DNA of 26,121 nucleotides from CAYQDR01 sp964416315 (GTDB taxonomy: Bacteria > Methylomirabilota > Methylomirabilia > Rokubacteriales > DASRDR01), in contig CAYQDR010000065.1 in the NCBI GenBank assembly GCA_964416315.1, positions 1-26,121 on the forward strand, given 5' to 3'. The notes under the pieces were generated by a model, which was not told where the DNA came from, did not search any database, and was given only the letters and a program-made list of their open reading frames with translations. Below are positions 17,961 to 26,121 of this stretch, in pieces (position 1 is the stretch's first letter; every line of letters begins with the position of its first letter). The translations under genes and the position numbers were made by a program.

Positions 17961-18944
17961 GTGCCTGAGCCGACCACCCTTCGCATCACCCTCGCTGCCG
18001 AATCCGACCTCCTCCCGCTCCTGGGGCGGAACGACGAGAACCTGCGGTTCCTCGAGTCCCAGCTCGACCTCCGCATCGTGGCGCGTGGCGCCGACATCGT
18101 GCTCAAGGGGGACGAGCGCCAGGTCGCCCGCGGTGCGCGCATCCTCGAGGAGCTGCGGGCGCGGGTCGAGGCGGGGCTGCCCGTGCAGCCCCCCGACGTG
18201 CGCGCGGCCATCCGCGTGCTGACCGACGACGACGGCGTGGACCTCAAGAGCATCTTCCTGGACACGATTCCCGTTCCGTCGCGGAAGAAGCAGATCACCC
18301 CGAAGACCCTCACGCAGAAGCGGTATGTGGATGCCATCCGGTCGCGCGACCTCGTCATCGGGATCGGGCCCGCCGGCACCGGGAAGTCGTACCTGGCGAT
18401 GGCGATGGCGGTGTCGGCGATGACCCGGCGCGAGGTCTCGCGCATCATCCTCACGCGCCCGGCGGTCGAAGCCGGCGAGCGGCTGGGCTTCCTGCCGGGC
18501 GACATGTACGAGAAGGTCCACCCCTACCTCCGCCCGCTCTACGACGCGCTCTACGACATGATGGAGCCCGACAAGGTGGCGACGCTCACCGAGCGGGGCG
18601 CCATCGAGATCGCGCCGCTCGCGTACATGCGCGGCCGGACGCTGAACGATGCCTTCATCGTGCTCGACGAGGCGCAGAACACCACCTCCGAGCAGATGAA
18701 GATGTTCCTCACGCGCCTGGGCTTCAACTCACGGATGGTCATCACGGGCGACATCACGCAGGTGGACCTCCCGTCGAGCCGTGCCTCGGGGCTCATCGAG
18801 ATCCAGGAGATCGTCAAGGGCATCGAGGGGATCGCGTTCGTGTACTTCACCGAGAGGGACGTGGTCCGGCACGAGCTCGTGTCCGAGATCATCAAGGCGT
18901 ACGAGGAGTGGGACCGGAGCCGCGGCGGGCGGGAGCGCGGGTGA
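17961..18944 (+). CDS. phoH: PhoH-like ATPase (YbeZ/PhoL type)
   Basis: This ATPase is linked to RNA metabolism and works with YbeY in ribosome maturation and quality control. The 327-residue protein has an N-terminal KH-like segment (about residues 5-70), Walker A GPAGTGKS (about 136-143), and Walker B FIVLDEAQN (about 232-240), with RPAVEAGERLGFLPGD typical of the family. The GTG at 17961 is the first start after an in-frame stop at 17949-17951. The nearest purine-rich site, GGAGG (17941-17945), is 15 bases away, which is long. A nine-codon reading frame (ATG 17939 to TGA 17968) overlaps this start. The gene overlaps ybeY by 4 bases (GTGA). Confidence 0.94.
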   Translation: MPEPTTLRITLAAESDLLPLLGRNDENLRFLESQLDLRIVARGADIVLKGDERQVARGARILEELRARVEAGLPVQPPDVRAAIRVLTDDDGVDLKSIFLDTIPVPSRKKQITPKTLTQKRYVDAIRSRDLVIGIGPAGTGKSYLAMAMAVSAMTRREVSRIILTRPAVEAGERLGFLPGDMYEKVHPYLRPLYDALYDMMEPDKVATLTERGAIEIAPLAYMRGRTLNDAFIVLDEAQNTTSEQMKMFLTRLGFNSRMVITGDITQVDLPSSRASGLIEIQEIVKGIEGIAFVYFTERDVVRHELVSEIIKAYEEWDRSRGGRERG

Positions 18945-19384
18945 TCGCGATCGGCAACCGCCAGCGGATTCCCGTGGACCGGGGGCGGATCCGCCGGACG
19001 GTCCGGACGGCGCTCGCCGCGCTCGGGGTCTGGGATCACGAGCTGAGCCTGACGCTCGTGGACGACCGCGCGATCCGGCGGCTGAACGCCCGCTACCGTG
19101 GGGCGCGGCGGGCGACCGACGTCCTCGCCTTCCCCCTGGGGGGACCGGGGCGTCCGGTCCTCGGGGAAGCGATCATCTCGGTGGAGGCGGCGCGCCGCCA
19201 GGCCCGGCGCGTCGGCCACTCGCTCCGGGAGGAGCTCGACCTCCTCTGCTGCCACGCGTGCCTCCATCTCGTCGGCTGGGATGATCGGGAGCCGCTCGAG
19301 GCCCGGCTGATGCACCTCCGGGAGATGGCCCTCCTCGGTCGGCTCTATGCCCGACCCGCCCCCACCCTCCACGTCGTCGCCTGA
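18941..19384 (+). CDS. ybeY: YbeY endoribonuclease / rRNA maturation factor
   Basis: YbeY is a metal-dependent RNase needed for 16S rRNA 3'-end processing and 70S quality control. The 147-residue product carries RATDVLAFPLG (about residues 54-64), typical of the family, and the metal site HACLHLVGWDD at 105-115. The usual motif is HGxxHxxGxDH; here the third ligand position is Asp115 rather than His, and the Gly after the first His is Ala. The GTG at 18941 has GGGAG (18931-18935) 5 bases upstream and overlaps the phoH stop. The gene ends inside the start of era (38-base overlap). Confidence 0.93.
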   Translation: MIAIGNRQRIPVDRGRIRRTVRTALAALGVWDHELSLTLVDDRAIRRLNARYRGARRATDVLAFPLGGPGRPVLGEAIISVEAARRQARRVGHSLREELDLLCCHACLHLVGWDDREPLEARLMHLREMALLGRLYARPAPTLHVVA

Positions 19385-20276
19385 GCATCGGTCCGGCTTC
19401 GTCGCCATCGTCGGGCGGCCGAACGTCGGGAAATCCACCCTGCTGAACCGCCTGCTGGGGCAGAAGATCGCGATCGTGTCCCCCAAGCCCCAGACGACCC
19501 GCACCCGGATCACCGGGATCCTCACCCGGCCGGGCGTGCAGATCGTCTTCGTGGACACCCCCGGCCTGCATCCGCCGCGCGGGAAGCTCGGGGCGTTCAT
19601 GGCGGCGAGCGCCGTCCAGGCGCTCGAGGGCGTGGACGGCGTCGTGTTCGTGGCGGAGGCGACCGAGACGCCGGCGACGCTCGACGTCGATGCGCTCGCG
19701 CCGCTCGAGCAGGTCGCGGTCCCGGTGCTGCTCGCCCTGAACAAGGTGGATCTCGTCCCCGAGAAGCGGCAGCTCCTGCCGCTCCTCGAGGCGTACGCGG
19801 CGCGGTACCCGCTCCGGGAGCTGATCCCCCTCTCCGCCACCGACGGGACCGGCGTGGACCGGCTGGAGGCGGCGATCCTCGCGCTTCTGCCGCCGGGGCC
19901 CGCGTTCTATCCACCCGATCAGCTCACCGACCAGCCGGAGACGTTCTTCGTCGCCGAGACGATCCGGGAGAAGCTGTTTCTCCTCACACGCCAGGAGGTG
20001 CCGTACGCCTCGGCCGTCCGGGTCGAGGAGGTCACCGAGCGCGAGTCCGGGCGGCTCTACATCCGGGGGGTGATCTTCGTCGAGCAGCCCTCGCAGAAGG
20101 CGATCGTCATCGGTCAGGGGGGCGCCCTGCTCAAGCAGATCGGCCAGGCGGCGCGGCAGGAGCTGGAGGCCTTCTTCGGGGTGCCGGTCTACCTGGACCT
20201 CTGGGTCCAGGTGCGGAAGCACTGGCGGCGGGACGACAAGGCCCTCCGCGAGTTCGGCTATCGCCTGACGTCCTGA
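19347..20276 (+). CDS. era: Era GTPase (30S ribosome assembly)
   Basis: Era binds the 3' end of 16S rRNA and assists 30S assembly. The 309-residue protein shows the full G-motif set: GRPNVGKS (G1, residues 23-30), TTRTRIT (G2), DTPGL (G3), NKVD (G4) and a G5 SAT. The C-terminal KH RNA-binding domain has VIGQGGALLKQIGQAAR, the family signature. The first 16 residues are Pro/Ser-rich because the ATG at 19347 lies inside ybeY; no ATG or GTG lies between the ybeY stop and the G1 motif, so the 38-base overlap is probably real. Confidence 0.96.
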   Translation: MPDPPPPSTSSPEHRSGFVAIVGRPNVGKSTLLNRLLGQKIAIVSPKPQTTRTRITGILTRPGVQIVFVDTPGLHPPRGKLGAFMAASAVQALEGVDGVVFVAEATETPATLDVDALAPLEQVAVPVLLALNKVDLVPEKRQLLPLLEAYAARYPLRELIPLSATDGTGVDRLEAAILALLPPGPAFYPPDQLTDQPETFFVAETIREKLFLLTRQEVPYASAVRVEEVTERESGRLYIRGVIFVEQPSQKAIVIGQGGALLKQIGQAARQELEAFFGVPVYLDLWVQVRKHWRRDDKALREFGYRLTS

Positions 20277-20282
20277 GCGCCC

Positions 20283-21032
20283 GTGCCGCTCCTCCGCACG
20301 CAGGGCATCGTCCTCCGGACGCGAGACCTCGGGGAATACGACCGCCTGGTGACGCTCTACACGCGCGACCTCGGTAAGCTCACGGCGGTCGCGCGGGGCG
20401 CCCGACGCGTCCGCTCGCGCTTCGGAGGGGCGCTCGAGCTCTTCACCTGGGGCGAGGTGGTGGGGTTCGAGCGGGAGGGCCGGGACCTGGCCCGGCTGGA
20501 CCACTTCGACATCCGCCGGTCGTTCCGCGCGCTCCGGGAGGATCTCGAGCGGCTCGGGCACGGCGCCCGCATGGTCGAGACCCTGGCGCGGCTGACGGCC
20601 GAGCGGGACCCGCACCCCGCGTGCTTCACGCTCCTCCTTCGCGGGCTCCGGGCGCTGGAGACCGCGGCGGCCCCGCGCGTCCACCTCGCCTTCACGCTTC
20701 GCCTGCTGGATCTGACCGGCCACCGGCCCCGGCTCGACCGGTGCGCGGGATGCCACCAGCGGGTCGCCGCGGGGGCGGCCGCGTTCGACCCGCGTGCGGG
20801 GGGCGTCGTCTGCGGCCGCTGCCGGACCGCGGGGGGGCTGGACGTCTCCGGCGGGGCGCTCGGGGTGCTGCGCGGGCTCCAGACGGCGACCTGGGAGGCG
20901 CGGCTCCGCGCCCGGATCGCCGCGCCGACGGAGCGGGAGGGGGCGGCGCTGCTCGACGCGTACGTGGCCGAGCTCGCCGGAGGGCCGCTGCGGACCGCCC
21001 GCTTCCTGGCCCAGGCGCTCTCCCCGTTCTGA
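20283..21032 (+). CDS. recO: DNA repair protein RecO
   Basis: RecO loads RecA onto SSB-coated DNA and anneals strands. The 249-residue product has the N-terminal OB fold (PLLRTQGIVLRTRDLGEYDRLVTLYTRDLGKLTAVARGARR, quoted here only in part as GIVLRTRDLGEYDRLVTLYT) and a helical C-domain with a Cys4 zinc site (CAGC and CGRC, about residues 155-181). The start is GTG 20283, 6 bases after era. Gene order phoH-ybeY-era-recO matches a widely conserved cluster; the PgpH/HD-domain and diacylglycerol kinase genes often found inside it are absent. The stop is followed after 5 bases by the stem of repeat copy 5. Confidence 0.93.
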   Translation: MPLLRTQGIVLRTRDLGEYDRLVTLYTRDLGKLTAVARGARRVRSRFGGALELFTWGEVVGFEREGRDLARLDHFDIRRSFRALREDLERLGHGARMVETLARLTAERDPHPACFTLLLRGLRALETAAAPRVHLAFTLRLLDLTGHRPRLDRCAGCHQRVAAGAAAFDPRAGGVVCGRCRTAGGLDVSGGALGVLRGLQTATWEARLRARIAAPTEREGAALLDAYVAELAGGPLRTARFLAQALSPF

Positions 21033-21037
21033 TCCTC

Positions 21038-21225
21038 GGAGGGGGGCTACGCCCCCCTTTCCAGTTCCCCTTCGCGTCTCGTGGGACAGGCACCGCACGA
21101 GCCGCGCCACCCCGCCGGGGGGCCGAACCTCCGCCCAGCATCGATTGCGCGGGCAAAGCCCGCGCTCGGAGCGCTTCGGCCAGTGCTGTGCGGACAGGCC
21201 AGGCGCCCTTGCGCTCTTTCAGGAT
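21038..21225 (-). repeat. Intergenic multi-hairpin repeat, copy 5 (with about 60-base insertion)
   Basis: Read on the minus strand it has CTGAAAGAGCGC, GCGCTCCGAGCGC, the 8-bp stem (21158-21165 with 21147-21154), CTGGGCGGAGGTTCGG, then about 60 unrelated bases (about 21061-21120), then the GC end stem (21038-21062) next to the recO stop. Copies 2 and 4 join the two parts directly. The gap 21033-21435 contains this copy, copy 6 and about 100 bases between them with a run of nine G (21239-21247); no gene is seen. Confidence 0.75.
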
Positions 21226-21347
21226 CGTTCTGAGGGCCGGGGGGGGGCGGCTCAGCGCCCGTGGAGGGATCGCCAGCCGGTCGGATTGCCGACCCGCCAC
21301 CCTTCGGCTCGTCGCGACGCGGGTTGACGCTCGGCCTCGCGTTCAAG

Positions 21348-21428
21348 GCGTTCCGCTCCGGGCGGCGGCTTCGCCGCCGCAACCCCTCCTGGGGGAGGTT
21401 CGGGAGGGGGCCGTCGAGGCCCCCTCCC
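21348..21428 (+). repeat. Intergenic multi-hairpin repeat, copy 6 (diverged)
   Basis: It has the same architecture with different stem bases: GCGTTCCGCTCCG, an 8-bp stem (GCGGCGGC 21362-21369, loop TTC, GCCGCCGC 21373-21380), CTGGGGGAGGTTCGG, and an 11-bp perfect end stem (21402-21412 with 21418-21428, loop GTCGA). The end hairpin is 7 bases from the stop of the minus-strand PBP gene. Confidence 0.75.
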
Positions 21429-21435
21429 GGTCTTC

Positions 21436-23550
21436 TCAACCGCCCGTGGGACGCGGGTGGATGGGGCAGAACTCCTTGGGTTCCGTCCCCGTGACGAACG
21501 CCATCGTGACGGGCTTCGGGCAGAAGGGGTTCGCGAGGTAGCCGCTCGCCAGGTCTACGCGCGCCAGCACCACGGTCTCGGGCACCGGGAAGTCTTCCGC
21601 CGGCCGGCCCTTGAGGGTCTCCCGCATGAAGGCGAGCCAGATCGGCAGCGCGGCGCGGGCGCCGGTCTCGTCGTGCCCGAGGGTGCGCACCCGGTCGTGG
21701 CCGACCCAGACGCCGGCGACGAGCGACGGCGTGTAGCCGACGAACCAGGCGTTCGAGAAGTCGTTGGTGGTGCCGGTCTTCGCCGCAATCGGCCGGCCGA
21801 GCGCCCGCGCCTGGACGGCGGTGCCGCGCTCGACCGCCCCCCGCAGCATTTGCGTGATGACATAGGCGACGGCGGGACTCAGCGCCTCGCGGCCCTGGGG
21901 GATGTTCTCCTCGACGAGCCGGCCCTGCGCGTCCGTCACGTAGCGGACGGCGATCGGCTCCATGCGCACGCCCTGGTTGGCGATCGCCGCGTACCCGGCC
22001 GTGAGCTCCAGCAGGGTGACGTCGGAGCTGCCGAGCGCGAGCGTCAGGTTGGGCTGGAGGGGGCTCTGGACGCCGAGGCGGCGGGCGACGTCGATGACCC
22101 GGGCCACGCCGATCTGCTCGGCGAGCTTGACCGTCGGGACGTTGATCGACTCCTCGAGGGCCTGCTGGAGCGTGACCTTCCCGCGGAACTTGGCGTCGTA
22201 GTTCTCCGGCTCCCACGTCTTCCCGGGCGCGGCGAAGTAGCTCACGGGGTCGTCGTCGAGGATGTCCGCGGGTGTCCCGCCGGCCTCGAGCGCGGCGATG
22301 TAGACGAAGGGCTTGAAGGCTGAGCCCGGCTGCCGCCGGGCGTTCAGCGCCCGGTTGAACTCGCTCCGCGCGAAGTCAGAGCCTCCGACCATGGCCTTGA
22401 CGTAGCCCGTGTGCGGCTCGATCACGAGGACGGCCCCCTCGGGCGCCGCCGCAGTCCCGGCCCCGGGCCCCGCGGCCTTGACCGGATGCCGGACGCCGAT
22501 GGCCTGGACACCCTCGCGGAGCGCCTGCTCCGCCGAGCGCTGCATCACGGGGTTGAGGGTCGTGTAGACCGACAGCCCGCCCTTGTAGAGGAGGTCGCTC
22601 CCGAGCCTTGCCTCGAGGCTCTGCTGGAGGTACTCGAGGAAGTATTGCCCGCTCCCTCGTCGGCGCTCCGGCGCGACGAGCCCGAGCGGTGCGGCGTTCG
22701 CCTGCTTGGCCTGGGGCGCCGTGACGTAGCCCTCCTCGACCATGCGCGCGAGGACGACGGCGCGGCGCCGCTGGGCGACGTCGGGATGCTCGAAGGGGGA
22801 GTAGCTCCCCGGCGCCCGGGGCAGCGCCGCGAGGAGCGCGGTCTGCGGCAGCGTGAGCTCCTGGACGGACCGGCCGAACAAGGTGCGCGCCGCGGCCTCG
22901 ACCCCGTAGGCGCCGTGGCCGAGGTAGATCTGGTTCAGGTAGATCTCGAGCAGGCGGTCCTTGGAGTAGCGTTTCTCGAGCTCGAGAGCGAGCAGCGCTT
23001 CCTTGACCTTGCGCTCGAAGCTCCGGTCGGGGGTGAGGAAGAGCATCTTCGCGAGCTGCTGCGTGATCGTGCTCCCCCCCTGCACGATCCGCCCGTGACG
23101 GACGTTGGCGTAGGCGGCCCTGGCGATCCCCGACAGGTCCACGCCGAAGTGGGAGTAGAAGCGCTGGTCCTCGACGGCGATGACGGCGTCGCGGAGGGGC
23201 TTCGGGATCTCGCGGAGCGGGACGAAGATCCGCCGCTCCGCCTGGAACTCCGTGAGGAGCTCGTCGTCGTCGGCATAGACCTTGGTGCCGATGCTGGGGG
23301 TGTACTCCTCGAGCGCCTTGACCGACGGGAGGTCCGTCGGCCAGTAGAGGTAGGCCGTCACGGCCAGCCCCGTCGCGGCGAAGACGAGGACGAGCGCGAA
23401 CGCGAGGAGAACCCACCGGACGACGCGCCACGGGGGAAGCAGCCGCAGACGAGGGAGGCGTCGGCGGCCGAGGCGCACTGCGAGCCGCCACCGCCGGGCC
23501 TTGGCCCGGCGGCGGAGCACGGCGGAGCGGGAGCGGGAACGCACCGACAC
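21436..23550 (-). CDS. mrcA: Penicillin-binding protein 1A (bifunctional transglycosylase/transpeptidase)
   Basis: This enzyme polymerises and crosslinks peptidoglycan in the periplasm. Of 704 residues, the first 42 are strikingly Arg-rich and cytoplasmic, followed by one membrane anchor (about 43-70). The GT51 domain has the catalytic Glu127 in EDQRFYSHFG and GGSTITQQLAK. The transpeptidase has the nucleophile Ser410 in GSAFKPF, ESINV as the SxN motif, and KTGTT at 591-595. Two Cys near the end (NPFCPKP and EFCPIHP) could form a disulfide. The start is GTG 23548-23550 with GAGGA 4 bases upstream (23555-23559); GTG 23544 is an alternative. It is divergent from tyrS across 125 bases. Confidence 0.95.
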   Translation of the reverse strand: MSVRSRSRSAVLRRRAKARRWRLAVRLGRRRLPRLRLLPPWRVVRWVLLAFALVLVFAATGLAVTAYLYWPTDLPSVKALEEYTPSIGTKVYADDDELLTEFQAERRIFVPLREIPKPLRDAVIAVEDQRFYSHFGVDLSGIARAAYANVRHGRIVQGGSTITQQLAKMLFLTPDRSFERKVKEALLALELEKRYSKDRLLEIYLNQIYLGHGAYGVEAAARTLFGRSVQELTLPQTALLAALPRAPGSYSPFEHPDVAQRRRAVVLARMVEEGYVTAPQAKQANAAPLGLVAPERRRGSGQYFLEYLQQSLEARLGSDLLYKGGLSVYTTLNPVMQRSAEQALREGVQAIGVRHPVKAAGPGAGTAAAPEGAVLVIEPHTGYVKAMVGGSDFARSEFNRALNARRQPGSAFKPFVYIAALEAGGTPADILDDDPVSYFAAPGKTWEPENYDAKFRGKVTLQQALEESINVPTVKLAEQIGVARVIDVARRLGVQSPLQPNLTLALGSSDVTLLELTAGYAAIANQGVRMEPIAVRYVTDAQGRLVEENIPQGREALSPAVAYVITQMLRGAVERGTAVQARALGRPIAAKTGTTNDFSNAWFVGYTPSLVAGVWVGHDRVRTLGHDETGARAALPIWLAFMRETLKGRPAEDFPVPETVVLARVDLASGYLANPFCPKPVTMAFVTGTEPKEFCPIHPRPTGG

Positions 23551-23588
23551 TCGGTCCTCGGTCTCCGGAAGCCTTGGGGTCGGCCCTC

Positions 23589-23594
23589 ATTATA
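23589..23594 (-). promoter_or_regulatory. Probable -10 box for the PBP1A gene
   Basis: A perfect TATAAT on the minus strand lies 38 bases before the start codon. No good -35 is seen 16-18 bases upstream. The whole 125-base gap to tyrS otherwise holds only GC-rich text; the tyrS promoter is not clear. Confidence 0.45.
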
Positions 23595-23675
23595 CTGCCT
23601 CGGCCGGCGGGCGCCTCGGGAATGGGCGCCGCGCTGCCTTGCGGCGGTGCCGACCGTGTGATACAACCCTGCGCG

Positions 23676-24950
23676 ATGCCGCGCCCTGCCCCGTTCCCTC
23701 CCGTCGAGGAGCAGCTCGCGCTGATCCGCCTCGGGACCGCCGCGATCGTGACCGAGGAGGAGCTCCGGGCCAAGCTCGAGCGCTCGACCCGGACCCGGAC
23801 CCCGCTGGTCGTCAAGGTCGGCTTCGACCCGACCGCCCCCGATCTCCACCTCGGGCACACGGTCGTGATCCAGAAGATGCGGCAGCTCCAGGACCTCGGC
23901 CACACGATCTACTTCGTCATCGGGGACTTCACCGGGATGATCGGGGACCCGACCGGCTTGTCCGAGACGCGCAAGCCCCTCACGCGAGAGCAGATCGAGG
24001 CCAACGCCCAGACGTACCGGGCGCAGGTGTTCAAGATCCTCGACGCCGACAACACGCGCGTCGCGTTCAATTCCCAGTGGCTGGCCCCGCTCCGGGCCGA
24101 GGACGTGATCCGCATGAGCGCGCAGGTGACGGTGGCGCGCCTGCTCTCGCGCGAGGACTTCGCCGCGCGGTACGAGGCCGAGCGGCCGATCCACCTCCAC
24201 GAGCTCCTCTACCCCCTCTTCCAGGCCCAGGACTCGGTCGCCCTCCGGGCGGACGTCGAGATGGGCGGAACCGACCAAACCTTCAACCTCCTGGTGGGCC
24301 GGGATCTCCAGCGCGCCGTCGGGCAGGAGCCGCAGATCGCCATCACCATGCCCCTGCTGATCGGCACCGACGGGGTGCAGAAGATGTCGAAGAGCCTCGG
24401 CAACTACGTCGGGATCACCGAGCCCCCGGGGCAGATGTTTGGAAAGCTGATGTCCATTTCGGACGACGTCATGATCACCTACTACCGACTCGTGAGCGGC
24501 TATCCCCTTGCGGACGTTCGTCGTATCGAGGCCGGGGTGCAGGGTGGGACGATTCACCCAATGGAGGCCAAGCTGGAGTTGGCCGGGAGCATCGTGAAGC
24601 AATTTCACGGTGGGGCTGCGGCGCAGGCAGCGCACCGGGGCTTCCTCCAGCAGTTCCGCGCCCGCGAGGTCCCGGCCGAGGTGCCCAGGGTCCAGGTCAC
24701 CCTCCCCCCGGACGGGCGGGTCCGGGTCGACCACCTGGTGGCCGGCTCGCAAATCGTCGGCTCCACCAGCGAGGCGCGGCGGCTGATTTCCCAGGGGGGG
24801 ATCCGGATCGACGGGGAGCGCGTCGAGGACCCGTTTCAGGTGCGGACCTGCACGCCCGGACAGGAGATCCTCGTCCAAAGGGGCCGCCGGGAGTTCAGGC
24901 TGGTCGAGCTCGTACCCCCCGGGGGGTCCTGGGAGCCAAAAAGCGCTTGA
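23676..24950 (+). CDS. tyrS: Tyrosyl-tRNA synthetase
   Basis: TyrRS charges tRNA-Tyr. The 424-residue class I enzyme has HLGH (HIGH motif, residues 58-61), GMIGDPTG, MGGTDQTFNLLVGRDLQ for tyrosine/tRNA contacts, KMSKS at 236-240, and a C-terminal S4 RNA-binding domain (about 350-410, with STSEARRLISQGGIRIDGERV; key run EARRLISQGGIRIDGE). ATG 23676 is chosen because the family N-terminus starts there; an upstream in-frame ATG at 23574 lies among the PBP promoter elements. The TGA stop at 24948-24950 is inside the -35 box of the rRNA promoter. Confidence 0.95.
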   Translation: MPRPAPFPPVEEQLALIRLGTAAIVTEEELRAKLERSTRTRTPLVVKVGFDPTAPDLHLGHTVVIQKMRQLQDLGHTIYFVIGDFTGMIGDPTGLSETRKPLTREQIEANAQTYRAQVFKILDADNTRVAFNSQWLAPLRAEDVIRMSAQVTVARLLSREDFAARYEAERPIHLHELLYPLFQAQDSVALRADVEMGGTDQTFNLLVGRDLQRAVGQEPQIAITMPLLIGTDGVQKMSKSLGNYVGITEPPGQMFGKLMSISDDVMITYYRLVSGYPLADVRRIEAGVQGGTIHPMEAKLELAGSIVKQFHGGAAAQAAHRGFLQQFRAREVPAEVPRVQVTLPPDGRVRVDHLVAGSQIVGSTSEARRLISQGGIRIDGERVEDPFQVRTCTPGQEILVQRGRREFRLVELVPPGGSWEPKSA

Positions 24951-24976
24951 CAGCCCAGGGGGTAGGCGTCTAGCAT
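24947..24976 (+). promoter_or_regulatory. rRNA operon promoter
   Basis: A perfect -35 TTGACA (24947-24952) and -10 TAGCAT (24971-24976) are 18 bases apart. The 16 bases 24938-24953 are identical to those at the porin promoter. The expected start near 24983 leaves a leader of about 200 bases before mature 16S. The -35 overlaps the tyrS stop codon. Confidence 0.75.
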
Positions 24977-25078
24977 TAGGAGGTGCCCAGACCCGTTCGG
25001 GTCAGGGCGTTGGGGTACGCGAGACTCGCCCGGCTGATCGTCGATCACCGGAAACCGCTCTCCAACAGACGGCAGTCC

Positions 25079-25091
25079 GGTTCTTTGACAA
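25079..25091 (+). promoter_or_regulatory. boxA-like antitermination site in the rRNA leader
   Basis: GGTTCTTTGACAA resembles the boxA element (TGCTCTTTAACAA in E. coli) bound by the NusB/NusE complex, and stands about 95 bases before 16S, a usual place. A CCGGA/TCCGG stem just before it (about 25048-25080) could be the boxB-like hairpin. Confidence 0.6.
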
Positions 25092-25184
25092 TCGAATATG
25101 CTACTGGCTCACCGGTAAGGTGTGCATGCCCTTTTCCCTGTCAACGCCAAACGGCCGAGACGTGGGAATGGTTTCGCAAGGTTC

Positions 25185-26121
<937 letters not shown>

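Noticed and set aside
15609..18521. 970-codon minus-strand frame over hisS, aspS and phoH
   Set aside because: Very long only because stop codons are rare in this GC content; it crosses three real genes and a repeat and has no domain signature.
21239..21247. Run of nine G as a phase-variable tract
   Set aside because: It lies between two repeats, outside any gene or promoter, so slippage there has no visible target.
21324..21343. TTGACGCTCG at 21324, also seen at 3463 and near 17948, as a repeated promoter box
   Set aside because: Only the copy at 3463 has a -10 box at proper distance; the others have no partner and are probably chance in this GC content.
25085..25102. TTGACA at 25085 followed by TATGCT as a second rRNA promoter
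   Set aside because: The boxes are only 6 bases apart; the text fits a boxA antitermination site much better.
24983..25184. tRNA gene in the rRNA leader
   Set aside because: No cloverleaf or T-loop GTTCGANTC pattern could be fitted.

Overview
This window is a 26.1 kb chromosomal segment from a very GC-rich, Gram-negative-type bacterium. Codon third positions are almost entirely G or C. There is a secreted outer-membrane porin ending in Phe, a class A penicillin-binding protein, and the first ~940 bases of a 16S rRNA gene at the right edge. The style of the genes and the 16S text remind me of Rokubacteria/NC10 (Methylomirabilota). That placement is from memory and was not tested. There are no phage, transposase, CRISPR, toxin or defence genes. 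This is a core-metabolism and housekeeping region, and its novelty lies mainly in intergenic and regulatory structure.

Layout. (1) 1-2271: the 3' part of a 2-oxoacid dehydrogenase E2 gene and lpdA (E3), with E1 presumably off the left edge. (2) 2590-3355, minus strand: two small envelope-type proteins (DUF948-like and YtxH-like) divergent from (3) 3560-6911: an acyl-CoA carboxylase carboxyltransferase (PccB-like) and the large subunit of a methylmalonyl-CoA mutase-type enzyme. Together these suggest propionyl-CoA/methylmalonyl-CoA conversion, but the biotin carboxylase, epimerase and B12-binding subunit are not here. (4) 6908-11509: exported proteins: an FG-GAP beta-propeller protein, a porin with a strong promoter, long leader and textbook terminator, and an unknown secreted protein. 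(5) 11543-14616: a long-chain polyprenyl diphosphate synthase, a SAM hydroxide adenosyltransferase, a convergent overlapping FmdB-type zinc-ribbon gene, and a gamma-carbonic anhydrase. (6) 14623-17783: hisS-aspS, with a 4-base overlap. (7) 17961-21032: phoH-ybeY-era-recO, a tightly overlapping RNA-maturation/ribosome-assembly/repair operon. (8) 21436-24950: a divergent PBP1A gene (minus) and tyrS (plus). (9) 24947-26121: an rRNA operon promoter, a leader with a boxA-like site, and partial 16S rRNA.

The most interesting signals outside genes are the following. First, there is a family of six intergenic multi-hairpin repeats. In five of the six the GC-rich end hairpin lies within about 2-8 bases of a stop codon, and twice two copies sit back to back in a gene gap. 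Second, the porin and rRNA promoters share a 16-base identical core, and the rRNA -35 box contains the tyrS stop codon. Third, a promoter is followed by a perfect intrinsic-terminator structure in the fmdB leader, which suggests attenuation. Fourth, saf and fmdB overlap antisense by 173 bases. I saw no clearly new multi-gene system.
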